NCBI GenBank assembly: GCA_019636375.1
Contig: JAHBXS010000003.1
Coordinates: 496,001-560,000 of the forward strand
DNA from: Pirellulaceae bacterium
Lineage (GTDB): Bacteria > Planctomycetota > Planctomycetia > Pirellulales > Pirellulaceae
DNA length: 64,000 nt
Direction: 5' to 3'
In this document: in pieces, positions 36,201-44,162 of the stretch
How positions within the stretch are numbered: the first letter of the stretch is position 1
How the letters are laid out: every line of letters starts with the position of its first letter
The notes under the pieces: model-generated
Told to the model about the DNA's origin: nothing
The model's database searches: none
Seen by the model: the letters and a program-made list of their open reading frames with translations, nothing else
Position numbers and translations under genes: made by a program

Positions 36201-36239
36201 AGCTAAGGCAAACCAGAATAGACCCAGTCTCTTCTTCAT
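33207..36239 (-). CDS. Secreted beta-helix protein with intimin-like N-terminal barrel
   Basis: The 1010-residue protein starts with a signal peptide (MKKRLGLFWFALALMAWGPV, LHA-QY). Residues about 30-290 form strands with YRGSYLTLGGKTRLFD, DIIGNGYFPVGDRNHSYG and LGFQILQGMMINAEVNYDD, which recalls the barrel of inverse autotransporters (intimin/invasin class). From about 390 to 950 many units of about 22-30 residues carry NxxxGxxN and NG(D/N)G turns, the signature of a right-handed parallel beta-helix (PbH1). The order barrel first, passenger second, is that of type Ve secretion; a LysM domain is absent. The C-terminus has no sorting tag I recognise. The ATG at 36239 gives the signal peptide. 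A terminator follows at 33134-33164. Confidence 0.75.
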   Translation of the reverse strand: MKKRLGLFWFALALMAWGPVLHAQYNMGVPAGAYGAQGNFQQAGAEYQAGLPGRVWFRTNLADQGLGYRGSYLTLGGKTRLFDDFLDGRWLGESNVHFSLESNRFFGNLGVSRVFSVQSAGADFTLGGWVDIDDDRQGNFAHTFSQLGLNGSIKTRRWDIIGNGYFPVGDRNHSYGLDRCFEDNVIVIIPGIDTALKGFDVTLRTRPQALAMVNGHLDLGGYGYQSELVDAFGGGRARLGFQILQGMMINAEVNYDDRFKTTGVLQMGFMFGANARGNEHSYLARDLEPTLRNDHIVRYQRDFVLAIDPDTGRPYNVLHVDNTADPAFSDGRVQTPFARLIDAQNASVEDDIIFVRHGTGTTFNYNQGIVLKDGQMLLGDGAEHLIPIQNGQFFLLCNDLSFPNPVITAQANGAAVTLANRNTVRGFVMDGSNGEMAYGIYGDGFAAGSPLRNGLIEDNEIRGAILHGVYVNELAGNWEFNRNIVRNNGFDGIFLENAVDPTSVFRFEDNLVFENGRDGIHMENYDATRIAMIRNLTNNNNRDGVRLANHLNTPGTGTTVDIFGHEASGNTLNGVHVNGGSGNLTVLNSEFANNGGAGLRIVDWTDGLPGTRTFIGETSGVTSFTGNGVGISIDQNVGSQTVVIDDITATGNITGVRVAANGVASTVNTTLRNSLINANAGDGAQFASTLGAAHFVNLTDNVANGNGNNGLRFLVGDNSGTPSSLTARLDNMTVNGNFGDGIFTQVFNDGLVDFRITQSTVIGSGVNGMRFLLNNDEQGFINRIAIEESIVSGSGANGLIINTADGTSTDVLLVNSDFSGNGANGVSVRAEGDGILGPDNFTRVTMNGNTMDGNGLDGVTLQAFGDARLLANLQSNTATGNGLSGIAIEGFNDAVVNARLSNNLATDVFVETNNRAEINAIFVENAFGDGTFINDVTGTMCLAFSNNFFAVTPPTFINNSAPVFFRIELDGATNGFQNGDIGPGFTFGPFGSVCEPLVSAEEFAFQLQGF

Positions 36240-36827
36240 CGATTTCTCCCGCGGCATACGGTTTGTTGTCATTTCTGCCCGCATTCTTAAAACTCATGCC
36301 TAAAACGACAGCGCAGTCGCGCCGTCAAAAGTCGTACATGTGATAAAGTGAATCGACACGATAAGATCAAGCCCATTAGAATTTTCGATACAATTGGATC
36401 GATTCGGATATTTTGACAGCTCGCTAGCGATTATTTTGCCAGCGAAATCGCTACGAAGAAGCGTTTGATCCCTTTTCTGTCTTGCGACTTCCACCTGCTT
36501 TACCCTGCTTAACACGGACAGAAGTCCCAAGCAGCGAGTGTTCAACGCTCAGAAACTTGCCAATCAGACTGATCAACCTGCTCACATCGCGGATCAAACC
36601 AATCATTCAAGGGGAGGCAATTCGCATGAGACTCGCGGATCAATTCTCGCGAATGGTTTGGTGCTTCACTCGGAAAATGCGCGGTTTTTCACGGTCTTTG
36701 AGGGTACGAATCCAGATTGCCGTTTGATTTTCGATCCGTTGTACTCATAATTAGCAAAGACCTCCGCGTTTTTGTGACGGGAGGCAGAGTTAAGTATTGA
36801 GTTCCCGTGGAACTGGAAGTTAAGTCG
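36240..36827. other. Divergent intergenic region, 588 bases
   Basis: The gap lies between the minus-strand beta-helix gene and the plus-strand metal locus, so it should hold promoters in both directions. Small frames within it have no start context. I see no repeat pair, operator palindrome or RNA gene that I would defend. Confidence 0.5.
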
Positions 36828-37337
36828 ATGTTTAATCGCTTGGTCGCTTGGATTTTGGTAGCCAGTCTTGCACTGGCCCCAGTCGCTTTTAGCCACCATC
36901 GCAGTTCATGCGCAAACAATGGCGTATGCCAGGGAGACTGTTGCGGAACATCGCTTAATCGCTGCTCATCCAAATCGGCAGCCACCCAATCAACCTCCAA
37001 ATCGCGAACGACTTGCTGCGGCTGTTGTTCGGGATCGCTTGCCGTTTCGGCTTCCGACGAGACGAACGACTCAAGGCCCCCCGCTATCAGAGCCGGCCAA
37101 ACACCTGGCCAATGCTTAAATTGCCAATGCGGTTGCCAAGGCGAGGAAGTCCCACCGGGCACGCCACCAATTCCCCGACGTTCGCTCACTGAAGTCGAGC
37201 AGACGATAATCGCAGCTCCGACGGCCTATGAGTTTGCCCTCGCCGGTGAACCGCCCCTTTACAATCGGTCACACTCACCTCCAATTCATAGCCCTCCAAA
37301 TTTCCGTCTCGCCTTGCTTTGTCGTTGGTTAATTTGA
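36828..37337 (+). CDS. Small Cys-rich secreted protein upstream of metal efflux genes
   Basis: The 169-residue protein has a signal peptide (MFNRLVAWILVASLALAPVA, cleaved near FSH) and 14 Cys, most of them in three clusters: CANNGVCQGDCCG (about residue 28), TCCGCCSG (about 60) and CLNCQCGCQGE (about 95). I do not recognise the family. Its place before an RND adaptor and a CusA-type pump suggests metal binding in the periplasm, with the Cys clusters as ligands, but this is inference. The ATG at 36828 has GGAAG upstream; a GTG at 36807 is also in frame. Confidence 0.65.
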   Translation: MFNRLVAWILVASLALAPVAFSHHRSSCANNGVCQGDCCGTSLNRCSSKSAATQSTSKSRTTCCGCCSGSLAVSASDETNDSRPPAIRAGQTPGQCLNCQCGCQGEEVPPGTPPIPRRSLTEVEQTIIAAPTAYEFALAGEPPLYNRSHSPPIHSPPNFRLALLCRWLI

Positions 37338-37689
37338 TTCGCGCCACTCGCTCGAAGTGAAGCGAAAGTCTTTTCAGCGTGTTCACAGCAAAACGCAGGC
37401 GCTTAATGCGTCAGTAGTCTTGCGAATTGCTGCCGTCCTGCGCCCTGATGGCCTTACCGACTTGCGGTCAGGATGTAAACCATCGCTTCTTCACCTTCGA
37501 GCCGATGCTGCATCTCTTTTTTCAATACGTGCGTTCAAAACATTTTTATAAGCCCGCCGCTCTAAGCGAGCCATCCAGAAATGTTGCCTCTCAAATTTGG
37601 TGACCTGATTCTGAGTCATTTGAGACAGTGCGCGTCAGACATATTCGCCTCCAATTCACCAGCGATTTTTGCAACCAAGTGAAGTTACC
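37338..37689. other. Intergenic region before the adaptor gene, 352 bases
   Basis: No gene is visible. An imperfect hairpin with CCCTGAT and GTCAGG arms (near 37442-37473) stands alone and has no T run. A promoter for the adaptor and pump genes may lie here. Confidence 0.4.
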
Positions 37690-39153
37690 ATGAGTCAACC
37701 TCATCAAGAACCTAAACTCGAAATACCGTCCCCACAGGATAGCCCCCGTGAGGATCAACTGCGCCCTGGACAAGCCTTGCGATTCAACGTTAAGGCTCTT
37801 GTCAGTATGTCCTACACCATCGGCATGACGCTTACGGCAGTGGCCCTGATGTTTTTCCTCGTCGGCCAAGCTCAAAAAGCGGGCTGGATTTCCTCGGGAG
37901 ATCATCAAGATTCCGGCGGCATGGAATCGGGCGGTTCGCGGTATATCTGCCCGATGATGTGCGTGGAGCCAACCAGCGAGCCAGGACGCTGCCCCGTTTG
38001 CGAGATGGAACTGGTCGAAGCCACGATGGGGCCGGTGTTCATCGATCCGGCCATGCGGCGAATCCTTAATATCCAAACCGCCAGGGCCGTCAAAAAGCCT
38101 GTCACGCGTTCGCTTCGCAGTGTCGGCGAATTGAGCTACAACGAAGAAAAACTCAAAACGATCTCCGCTTACGTCGATGGCCGCCTGGAGCAACTCTATA
38201 TCAACACTACCGGCAGCATTGTGTCTGCCGGGCAGCGAATGGCACTCATCTATTCGCCCCGATTGTATGCCGGACAAGTCGAATTGCTCAATGCCAAGCG
38301 CAGTTCGCCGAATACCCCGATGCACGAATCGGCCCGGCGGCGTCTGATCGAACTGGGCATGACCGAATCGCAAATCGACCAATTGGAACTTTCAAACGAC
38401 GCCACCAGCCGCTTGGAGCTCGTCGCTCCGATCAGCGGAACGGTGATCGAACGGCTGGCGGTCGAGGGGCAATACGTTGCCGAGGGCGAGCCGATTTTTC
38501 GCTTGGCCGATCTGAGTTCACTGTGGCTGATCCTCAAACTGTTCCCCGAAGACGCGGCTCTCGTGCGAGTCGGTCAAACGGTGTCTGCCCAAGTCCAATC
38601 AGAGCCGGGCAAAACGTTTTCCGGAATTGTCGAGTTTATCTCGCCCACTGTTTCGACCGACTCGCGAACGGTCGATGTGCGGGTGGTGCTGCCCAATCCC
38701 ACTGGTCACTTGCGAGTCGGCGATTTTGCACGAGCCCAGATTGAGGTGCCGGTCGTGGCTAGCGATTCAGCCGCCGACGTCGAGCCGATGAATGCGATTC
38801 TCGTGCCACGCGATGCGGTGTTAATGGTCGCGTCGGCGAGTGTCGTCTACCTCGAAACCGAACCGGGGCGGTTTGAAATGCAATCGGTCACCGTTGGGCC
38901 GACTGTCGGCAACGAAATCGTGATCCTGGCGGGATTGAAAGCGGGCGATATCGTGGCGACTCGCGGCAATTTTTTGATCGACTCGCAAATGCAGCTCGCT
39001 GGGAATCCCTCGCTGCTCGATCCCGGTCGAGCCGAACCTAAATCGCTGGACGATTTCCGGCCAGAGAACATCTTTCCCGAAATTCCACCGGCGGGCGAAA
39101 TGCGGCGAGTCACCCCGCGATCGCACGGCCAGCACGGAGACCACCAGCCATGA
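37690..39153 (+). CDS. RND efflux periplasmic adaptor with heavy-metal-binding domain (CusB-like)
   Basis: The 487-residue protein has one N-terminal membrane helix (about 40-62), a heavy-metal-binding domain with CPMMCVEPTSEPGRCPVC (about 87-104), then barrel-sandwich and beta-barrel parts (LKTISAYVDGRLEQLYI, LVAPISGTVIERLAVEGQYV, VGDFARAQIEVPV) and a C-terminal domain. CusB-like adaptors pick up Cu(I) or Ag(I) and connect pump and outer-membrane channel. The stop overlaps the pump start by four bases (ATGA), so the two are translated together. The ATG at 37690 is preferred to an upstream TTG at 37669. Confidence 0.93.
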   Translation: MSQPHQEPKLEIPSPQDSPREDQLRPGQALRFNVKALVSMSYTIGMTLTAVALMFFLVGQAQKAGWISSGDHQDSGGMESGGSRYICPMMCVEPTSEPGRCPVCEMELVEATMGPVFIDPAMRRILNIQTARAVKKPVTRSLRSVGELSYNEEKLKTISAYVDGRLEQLYINTTGSIVSAGQRMALIYSPRLYAGQVELLNAKRSSPNTPMHESARRRLIELGMTESQIDQLELSNDATSRLELVAPISGTVIERLAVEGQYVAEGEPIFRLADLSSLWLILKLFPEDAALVRVGQTVSAQVQSEPGKTFSGIVEFISPTVSTDSRTVDVRVVLPNPTGHLRVGDFARAQIEVPVVASDSAADVEPMNAILVPRDAVLMVASASVVYLETEPGRFEMQSVTVGPTVGNEIVILAGLKAGDIVATRGNFLIDSQMQLAGNPSLLDPGRAEPKSLDDFRPENIFPEIPPAGEMRRVTPRSHGQHGDHQP

Positions 39154-42100
39154 TCCGAGCGATGATCTCATTTTGCATCCACGAACGACTGTTGATCACC
39201 GTTTTGATGGTCGTCTTGATCGGCTTTGGCTGGTACGCCACGAGCCAAGTCCCCATCGACGCCATCCCCAATGTGGGCGAGAACCAGGTGATCGTGTTGA
39301 CCGATTGGCCAGGCCGCAGTCCTAAGGATGTCGAAGACCAATTGACTTATCCGATCTCCGTATCGCTGCAAACAGTTCCCGGTTCCCGCAGCGTGCGGGG
39401 CAAGAGCATGTTCGGGTTTAGCTTTGTCCAAGTCACGTTTGACGACAGCGTCGATTTTTATTGGGCTCGTTCGCGGGTGGCCGAGCAGTTGACGACCATT
39501 GCCGGTCAGTTGCCGTCCGACGTGACGCCGCGATTGGCTCCGGACGCGACGGCTTTGGGGCAAGTGTTCTATTATGTGCTCGACGCACCGGCCGGTTTTG
39601 ATTTGGCCGAACTCCGTTCGAAACAAGACTACTTCATCAAGTACGCTTTGCAGTCGGTTCACTGCGTCGCCGAAGTCGCTTCGATTGGCGGTTACGTCAA
39701 ACAGTACCAAGTCGATATTGATCCCGAAAAATTGCGCTATCACGGCATTGAACTGGGCCGCGTGATCGACTCGATCCGCAACGCCAACATCGACGTGGGG
39801 GCCAAGGTGGTTGACGACGGCGGGATTGAGTTCCTGGTTCGCGGCAAAGGGTTTTTAGGAGCGGGCCGCACCGAGGCGGAGACCATCGAACAAATCAACC
39901 AGACCGTCGTCGATACGCGGTCGGGTATTCCGATTCGCATCCAAGATTTGGGCTGGGTACAAACCGGCCCAGCCTTGCGAACGGGAGCTCTCGATTGGAA
40001 CGGCGTCGAAGCGGTCGGCGGAGTAGTCGTCATGCGGTTTGGCGAAAACCCCCGCGCGGTGATCGACAGGGTGAAGGCCAAGATTGCATCGCTCGAATCG
40101 GAACTGGACGGGATCAAGATCGTTGGCATCTACGACCGGACGGACTTGATCAACGAGACGATTCATACGCTCACCGATGCACTTATCCACGAGACGATGA
40201 TTACCATCGCGATCATGGTTTTGTTCCTGTTGCATGTGCGTGCCAGTGTGATTGTGGCCATCACGCTGCCAATGGCTGTGTTGATGTCGTTCATCGCCAT
40301 GAAAGTGTTCGGTGTGGATGCCAACATCATGTCATTGGCGGGGATTGCGATTGCGATTGGCACGATGGTCGATATGGGGATCATCGTGCTGGAAAATATT
40401 TATGGCGGATTGGCGGATTGGGAACGGCAAGGGGGCCAAGGGGGCGAGCGCCGGCGACTGGATGTAATTCGCGAGTCGTGCGAAGAAGTGATTCCGGCGG
40501 TGATGACGGCGGTGAGCACGACCATCGTCAGTTTTTTGCCCGTGTTCTTTTTGACGGGGCGCGATGGGCGGTTGTTTACCCCGATGGCTTGGACCAAAAC
40601 GTTTGCCTTGACCGCTAGTTTGATCGTGGCCGTGATCATTATTCCTATGCTTTGTCGCATGCTTTTGCGGTCGCAACGATGGCCCGCAGCAACGACGGCG
40701 GCGGTGTCGGGTGGATTGGCTGGTTTAATGGCGGGAGTGGTCTATTTTGTGTGGGGCCACCGATTGCAGTCGCTGACGGGCGTTGATCCGATTTGGCTCA
40801 CGGTAATTGGCGGCGCTCTGGGTTATGCGATTGGTTGGTGGCTGGCTCGCGAGCGACTGTGGCCGCTCGAGGAAAATCCGGTCAGCCGGGGCGTGCTGTG
40901 GCTGTATGCCGGGCGATTGCGGATGGCGTTGCGGCACAAGTGGTTGATGTTGTCATTGCCAGCAGTATTGGTCGTTGTAGGGCTAATTGCCTGGCTGGGG
41001 CTGGCGACGATCATGCGACCGGTCGAGACCGTGGCCCGTTGGTTCGGAGCCGATCTGCCCGCGATTGGTGCTTATCAAAACCTCAAAAAACAGTTCCCTG
41101 GTTTGAAGTCGTCCGACTGGATCGCTTTGGACGAGGGGAGTTGGTTCTATATGCCCAGCCTCTATCCGGCAGCCACTTTTTCGCAAACGATGGAGGTGTT
41201 GCAGAAACAAGATGTGCTGATTCGCCAGATTCCCGAAGTCGAAAATGTGTTGGGTAAAATCGGGCGGGCGGAATCGGCACTTGACCCAGCACCGGCAACG
41301 ATGATCGAAACCTACGTGATGCTGAAACCACCTCACCAATGGCGACCGGGAATCAAATCACGAGATATTTGGAACGAGATCAACAACGTCGCGACCTTGA
41401 CCGGTGTCACTCCGGCATCGGCCCTGCAACCCATCGAGGGGCGCGTGGTGATGTTACAAGCCGGCATTCGGGCCACGATGGCGGTGAGGATTTATGGTGA
41501 TTCGCTGGCTGGGTTGGCTGAGGCGTCGCTTGATGTGGCCCAGCGGCTGAGACTAAGCCCGTTGGTGAACGCCGGTACGGTCAGTCCCGATATCGTGTTG
41601 GGGAAACCGTACTTTGAGTTCGAGGTCAACCGCGACGAAGCGGCCCGGTACGGCATGTCCACGATGATGGTTAATGAAGTGGTCGCAGCGGGTTTGGGCG
41701 GCATGGACGTAACGACGACGGTCGAAGGGCGCGAGCGTTACGCGGTGCAAGTCCGGTTTGATCGCAGCACGCGCGAACAGACCGACCGGTTGGGTTTGAT
41801 CCAAGTGGTCACGCCGGGGGGCGATATTGTGCCCCTGCAAAGACTGGCCGATATCAGTACGACTTGGGGGCCGATGGCGATCAACAGCGAGGACGCGCGG
41901 CTGGTGGCACACGTGGCGTTTATGCCCTCGGGTCGAACCGGCTCGATTGAAACGGCTCGCGGCGTGATGGAGGAACTGCAAACGGCTCGTCAGAGTCGCG
42001 AGCTCGAATTTCCCGCTGGCAATTTCGAATTGGAGATGGTCGGTTCGTTTCAAAACCAGGTCGAGGCGAATCTGCGTTTGATGTGGATCATCCCGACGGT

Positions 42101-42629
42101 GGTTTTGATCAATCTGCTGCTGCACTATTTGCATTTCCGCAATTTGCCGCAGTCGTTGGTGGTGTTTTCGGGGATTCCGGTTGCGGCGGCGGGCGGGATG
42201 ATTGCCGTGGCTTGGGCGGGGATTCCCATGAACACAGCGGTTTGGATTGGCTTTATCGCTTTGTTCGGCCTGGCCGCCGACGATGGGATTGTGATTGCGA
42301 CCTACATTCGCGAAGTGTTGCGACGGCGGACGGTCAGTTCGATTGAAGAAATCCGTGAAGCGATTTATGAAGCGGGCTTGAAACGGATTCGTCCGTGTGT
42401 GATGACGACCGTCACGACCTTGATCGCGCTAACACCGATTTTGCTTTCCGACGGTCGGGGAGCGGATGTGGCGCGAGCGATGGCGATCCCGATTTTCGGC
42501 GGGATGTTGATCGAGCCATTTTCAACGTTTGTGGTGCCGACGTTGTATTGTTGGTATTTAGAGTTAAAGTTCCGACTCGGTTTCAAAGACCCGATTTGGG
42601 ATCAACAGGAACAAATCGATGCCGGGTAA
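39150..42629 (+). CDS. CusA/CzcA-type heavy-metal RND efflux pump
   Basis: The 1159-residue protein has the RND pattern: an N-terminal helix (LLITVLMVVLIGFGW), VPIDAIPNVGENQV, the periplasmic porter domain with SMFGFSFVQVTFDD, and twelve expected helices in two blocks, with DMGIIVLENIY in the first. The final block has GIPMNTAVWIGFIALFGLAADDGIV and IPIFGGMLIEPFSTFVVPTLYCW. It is a proton-driven pump of the HME group; metal specificity (Cu/Ag or Co/Zn/Cd) cannot be fixed, though the CusB-like adaptor suggests Cu/Ag. A hydrophobic insert between the two halves (AVSGGLAGLMAGVVYFVWG and VIGGALGYAIGWWLA) is larger than in E. coli CusA. Confidence 0.95.
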   Translation: MIRAMISFCIHERLLITVLMVVLIGFGWYATSQVPIDAIPNVGENQVIVLTDWPGRSPKDVEDQLTYPISVSLQTVPGSRSVRGKSMFGFSFVQVTFDDSVDFYWARSRVAEQLTTIAGQLPSDVTPRLAPDATALGQVFYYVLDAPAGFDLAELRSKQDYFIKYALQSVHCVAEVASIGGYVKQYQVDIDPEKLRYHGIELGRVIDSIRNANIDVGAKVVDDGGIEFLVRGKGFLGAGRTEAETIEQINQTVVDTRSGIPIRIQDLGWVQTGPALRTGALDWNGVEAVGGVVVMRFGENPRAVIDRVKAKIASLESELDGIKIVGIYDRTDLINETIHTLTDALIHETMITIAIMVLFLLHVRASVIVAITLPMAVLMSFIAMKVFGVDANIMSLAGIAIAIGTMVDMGIIVLENIYGGLADWERQGGQGGERRRLDVIRESCEEVIPAVMTAVSTTIVSFLPVFFLTGRDGRLFTPMAWTKTFALTASLIVAVIIIPMLCRMLLRSQRWPAATTAAVSGGLAGLMAGVVYFVWGHRLQSLTGVDPIWLTVIGGALGYAIGWWLARERLWPLEENPVSRGVLWLYAGRLRMALRHKWLMLSLPAVLVVVGLIAWLGLATIMRPVETVARWFGADLPAIGAYQNLKKQFPGLKSSDWIALDEGSWFYMPSLYPAATFSQTMEVLQKQDVLIRQIPEVENVLGKIGRAESALDPAPATMIETYVMLKPPHQWRPGIKSRDIWNEINNVATLTGVTPASALQPIEGRVVMLQAGIRATMAVRIYGDSLAGLAEASLDVAQRLRLSPLVNAGTVSPDIVLGKPYFEFEVNRDEAARYGMSTMMVNEVVAAGLGGMDVTTTVEGRERYAVQVRFDRSTREQTDRLGLIQVVTPGGDIVPLQRLADISTTWGPMAINSEDARLVAHVAFMPSGRTGSIETARGVMEELQTARQSRELEFPAGNFELEMVGSFQNQVEANLRLMWIIPTVVLINLLLHYLHFRNLPQSLVVFSGIPVAAAGGMIAVAWAGIPMNTAVWIGFIALFGLAADDGIVIATYIREVLRRRTVSSIEEIREAIYEAGLKRIRPCVMTTVTTLIALTPILLSDGRGADVARAMAIPIFGGMLIEPFSTFVVPTLYCWYLELKFRLGFKDPIWDQQEQIDAG

Positions 42630-42649
42630 CTAATTTTAAGGAGAGTAAC

Positions 42650-43099
42650 ATGAAAAGTTTTCACACGATGACCCTATGGGTTCTTTGTTCGATTGCCGGA
42701 TTGAATTTTTATTCATCCGACGATGATCAACCGCTGGACGACGTCCTGCGAATGAAAGTGCAAAAAATCTGCCCCGTTTCCGGGAACGAACTCGACACGA
42801 CCGGCGAGCCGATCAAGGTCGAGGTGGGGGAGCACAAAGAAACGATCTACTTGTGCAGCGAGGGGTGTGCTGATCACAAGATCGATCCGCATCACTGGGA
42901 AGCGATTCACATCAACATCGCCACGGCTCAGTTCAAATGTCCGGTGATGGACAAACAGCTTCCGGACGGAGCCAAATGGACGGTGGTGAATGGCGTTTTG
43001 GTTTACGTCTGCTGCCCGCCCTGTTCGCCAAAAATCCAGACCAAACCGAAAGAGAATTTGGAATTCATTAAAAAAACGTACGAAGAGGCCGTCAAATAG
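42650..43099 (+). CDS. Small exported Cys-motif protein of the metal efflux locus
   Basis: The 149-residue protein starts MKSFHTMTLWVLCSIAGL, a signal or anchor sequence, and is preceded by a strong TAAGGAG site. It contains two similar units: ICPVSGNELDTTGEPIKV with YLCSEGCADH, and KCPVMDKQLPDGAKWTVV with YVCCPPC. Each pairs a CPV/CPVM motif with a downstream Cys pair, like the small metal-binding domains of adaptor proteins and metal chaperones. I do not recognise a named family. It starts 20 bases after the pump stop and surely belongs to the operon; metal delivery to or from the pump is a fair inference. Confidence 0.7.
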   Translation: MKSFHTMTLWVLCSIAGLNFYSSDDDQPLDDVLRMKVQKICPVSGNELDTTGEPIKVEVGEHKETIYLCSEGCADHKIDPHHWEAIHINIATAQFKCPVMDKQLPDGAKWTVVNGVLVYVCCPPCSPKIQTKPKENLEFIKKTYEEAVK

Positions 43100-43211
43100 C
43101 CCCGGTGCAGTTTCATTGAATCGCCTTCGTATGGTGTTCAGAGTTCTCGATGCGAGTAAAATTAAATCGAGAATGCATCAGAACAGCGTTTTTGAGACGA
43201 CAAACCCTTTT

Positions 43212-43275
43212 GTAGCCACGCTCACCAGAGCGTGGAAAATTCACAAAAAAACCACGTTCTGGCGAACGTGGCTAC
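43212..43275. repeat. Intergenic inverted repeat, family D (GTAGCCACG...CGTGGCTAC)
   Basis: The left arm GTAGCCACGCTCACCAGAGC is within 43212-43235 and the right arm CCACGTTCTGGCGAACGTGG within 43252-43275; the outer GTAGCCACG and CGTGGCTAC pair exactly and each arm also folds on itself. It marks the left edge of the toxin-antitoxin insertion. Confidence 0.88.
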
Positions 43276-43307
43276 CCAATTTTTGGCCTTTTGGAAACAA
43301 AGCCTAG

Positions 43308-43564
<257 letters not shown>

Positions 43565-43565
<1 letters not shown>

Positions 43566-43930
43566 TGCGATTCAAGATCGACGAAAACTTGCCTGTTGAG
43601 TCGGCCTTGTTTTTGCGTGAGGCTGGCCATGATGCTTTGACCATTAACGACCAGCAAATGGTCGGCGAACTCGATTCCCGCGTGGCATCAGTTTGTCAAT
43701 CTGAAAAACGGGCCTTAATTACATTGGATTTGGACTTCTCCGATATCCGCACCTACCCACCAGCGCAGCATCACGGCATCGTTGTCCTCCGCCCGAGAAA
43801 TCAAGCCAAAGCGACCATCCTCAAATTGATACGTCAACTCATAAACTTGTTATTGGTTGAACCACTGGACGGCAAACTGTGGATACTCCAAGAGAACGGT
43901 TTACGTATCCGTGAGGGTGAGGATTCGTAA
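43565..43930 (+). CDS. DUF5615 PIN-like toxin
   Basis: The 121-residue protein shows the PIN-like pattern: KIDENLPVESALFLREAGHD, ADLDSRVASVC-like helix (VGELDSRVASVCQSEKRALI), LDLDFSDIRTYPP, and HGIVVLRPRNQAKA. The acidic residues Asp and Glu in the first motif and Asp-x-Asp in the third are the expected metal ligands of a ribonuclease. The ATG at 43565 is used; a TTG at 43562 is also in frame. Confidence 0.88.
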
Positions 43931-44083
43931 GGACGTTTACGCCCCGTTACAACCGTTATAGTCTTACCAATCCGATTGATCGAAACGCAATACGGTCGTT
44001 CCGGTTGTAGTGCTCGTAAAACCTGCAATCATTGCACGGAAAAGGCCGATTTTTACGGGCAGACGTTGATCTCGGTGACGGCG

Positions 44084-44148
44084 TGGCACAGGCTTCCAGC
44101 CTGTGTTTGGCTTTTGGTTGTTGGGTCACAGGCTGGAAGCCTGTGCCA
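44084..44148. repeat. Intergenic inverted repeat, family E (CACAGGCTTCCAGCCTGTG)
   Basis: Left arm TGGCACAGGCTTCCAGCCTG begins at 44084 (to 44105 with TG); right arm CACAGGCTGGAAGCCTGTGC at 44127 (to 44148). The arms pair perfectly and each also contains an own inverted CACAGGC/GCCTGTG. It ends 14 bases before the outer-membrane lipoprotein start. Confidence 0.92.
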
Positions 44149-44162
44149 CAAGAGCGAGCAAA

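Noticed and set aside
44103-44162. Upstream start for the TolC-like gene
   Set aside because: The 20 extra codons lie within palindromic repeat family E and precede the natural lipoprotein signal.
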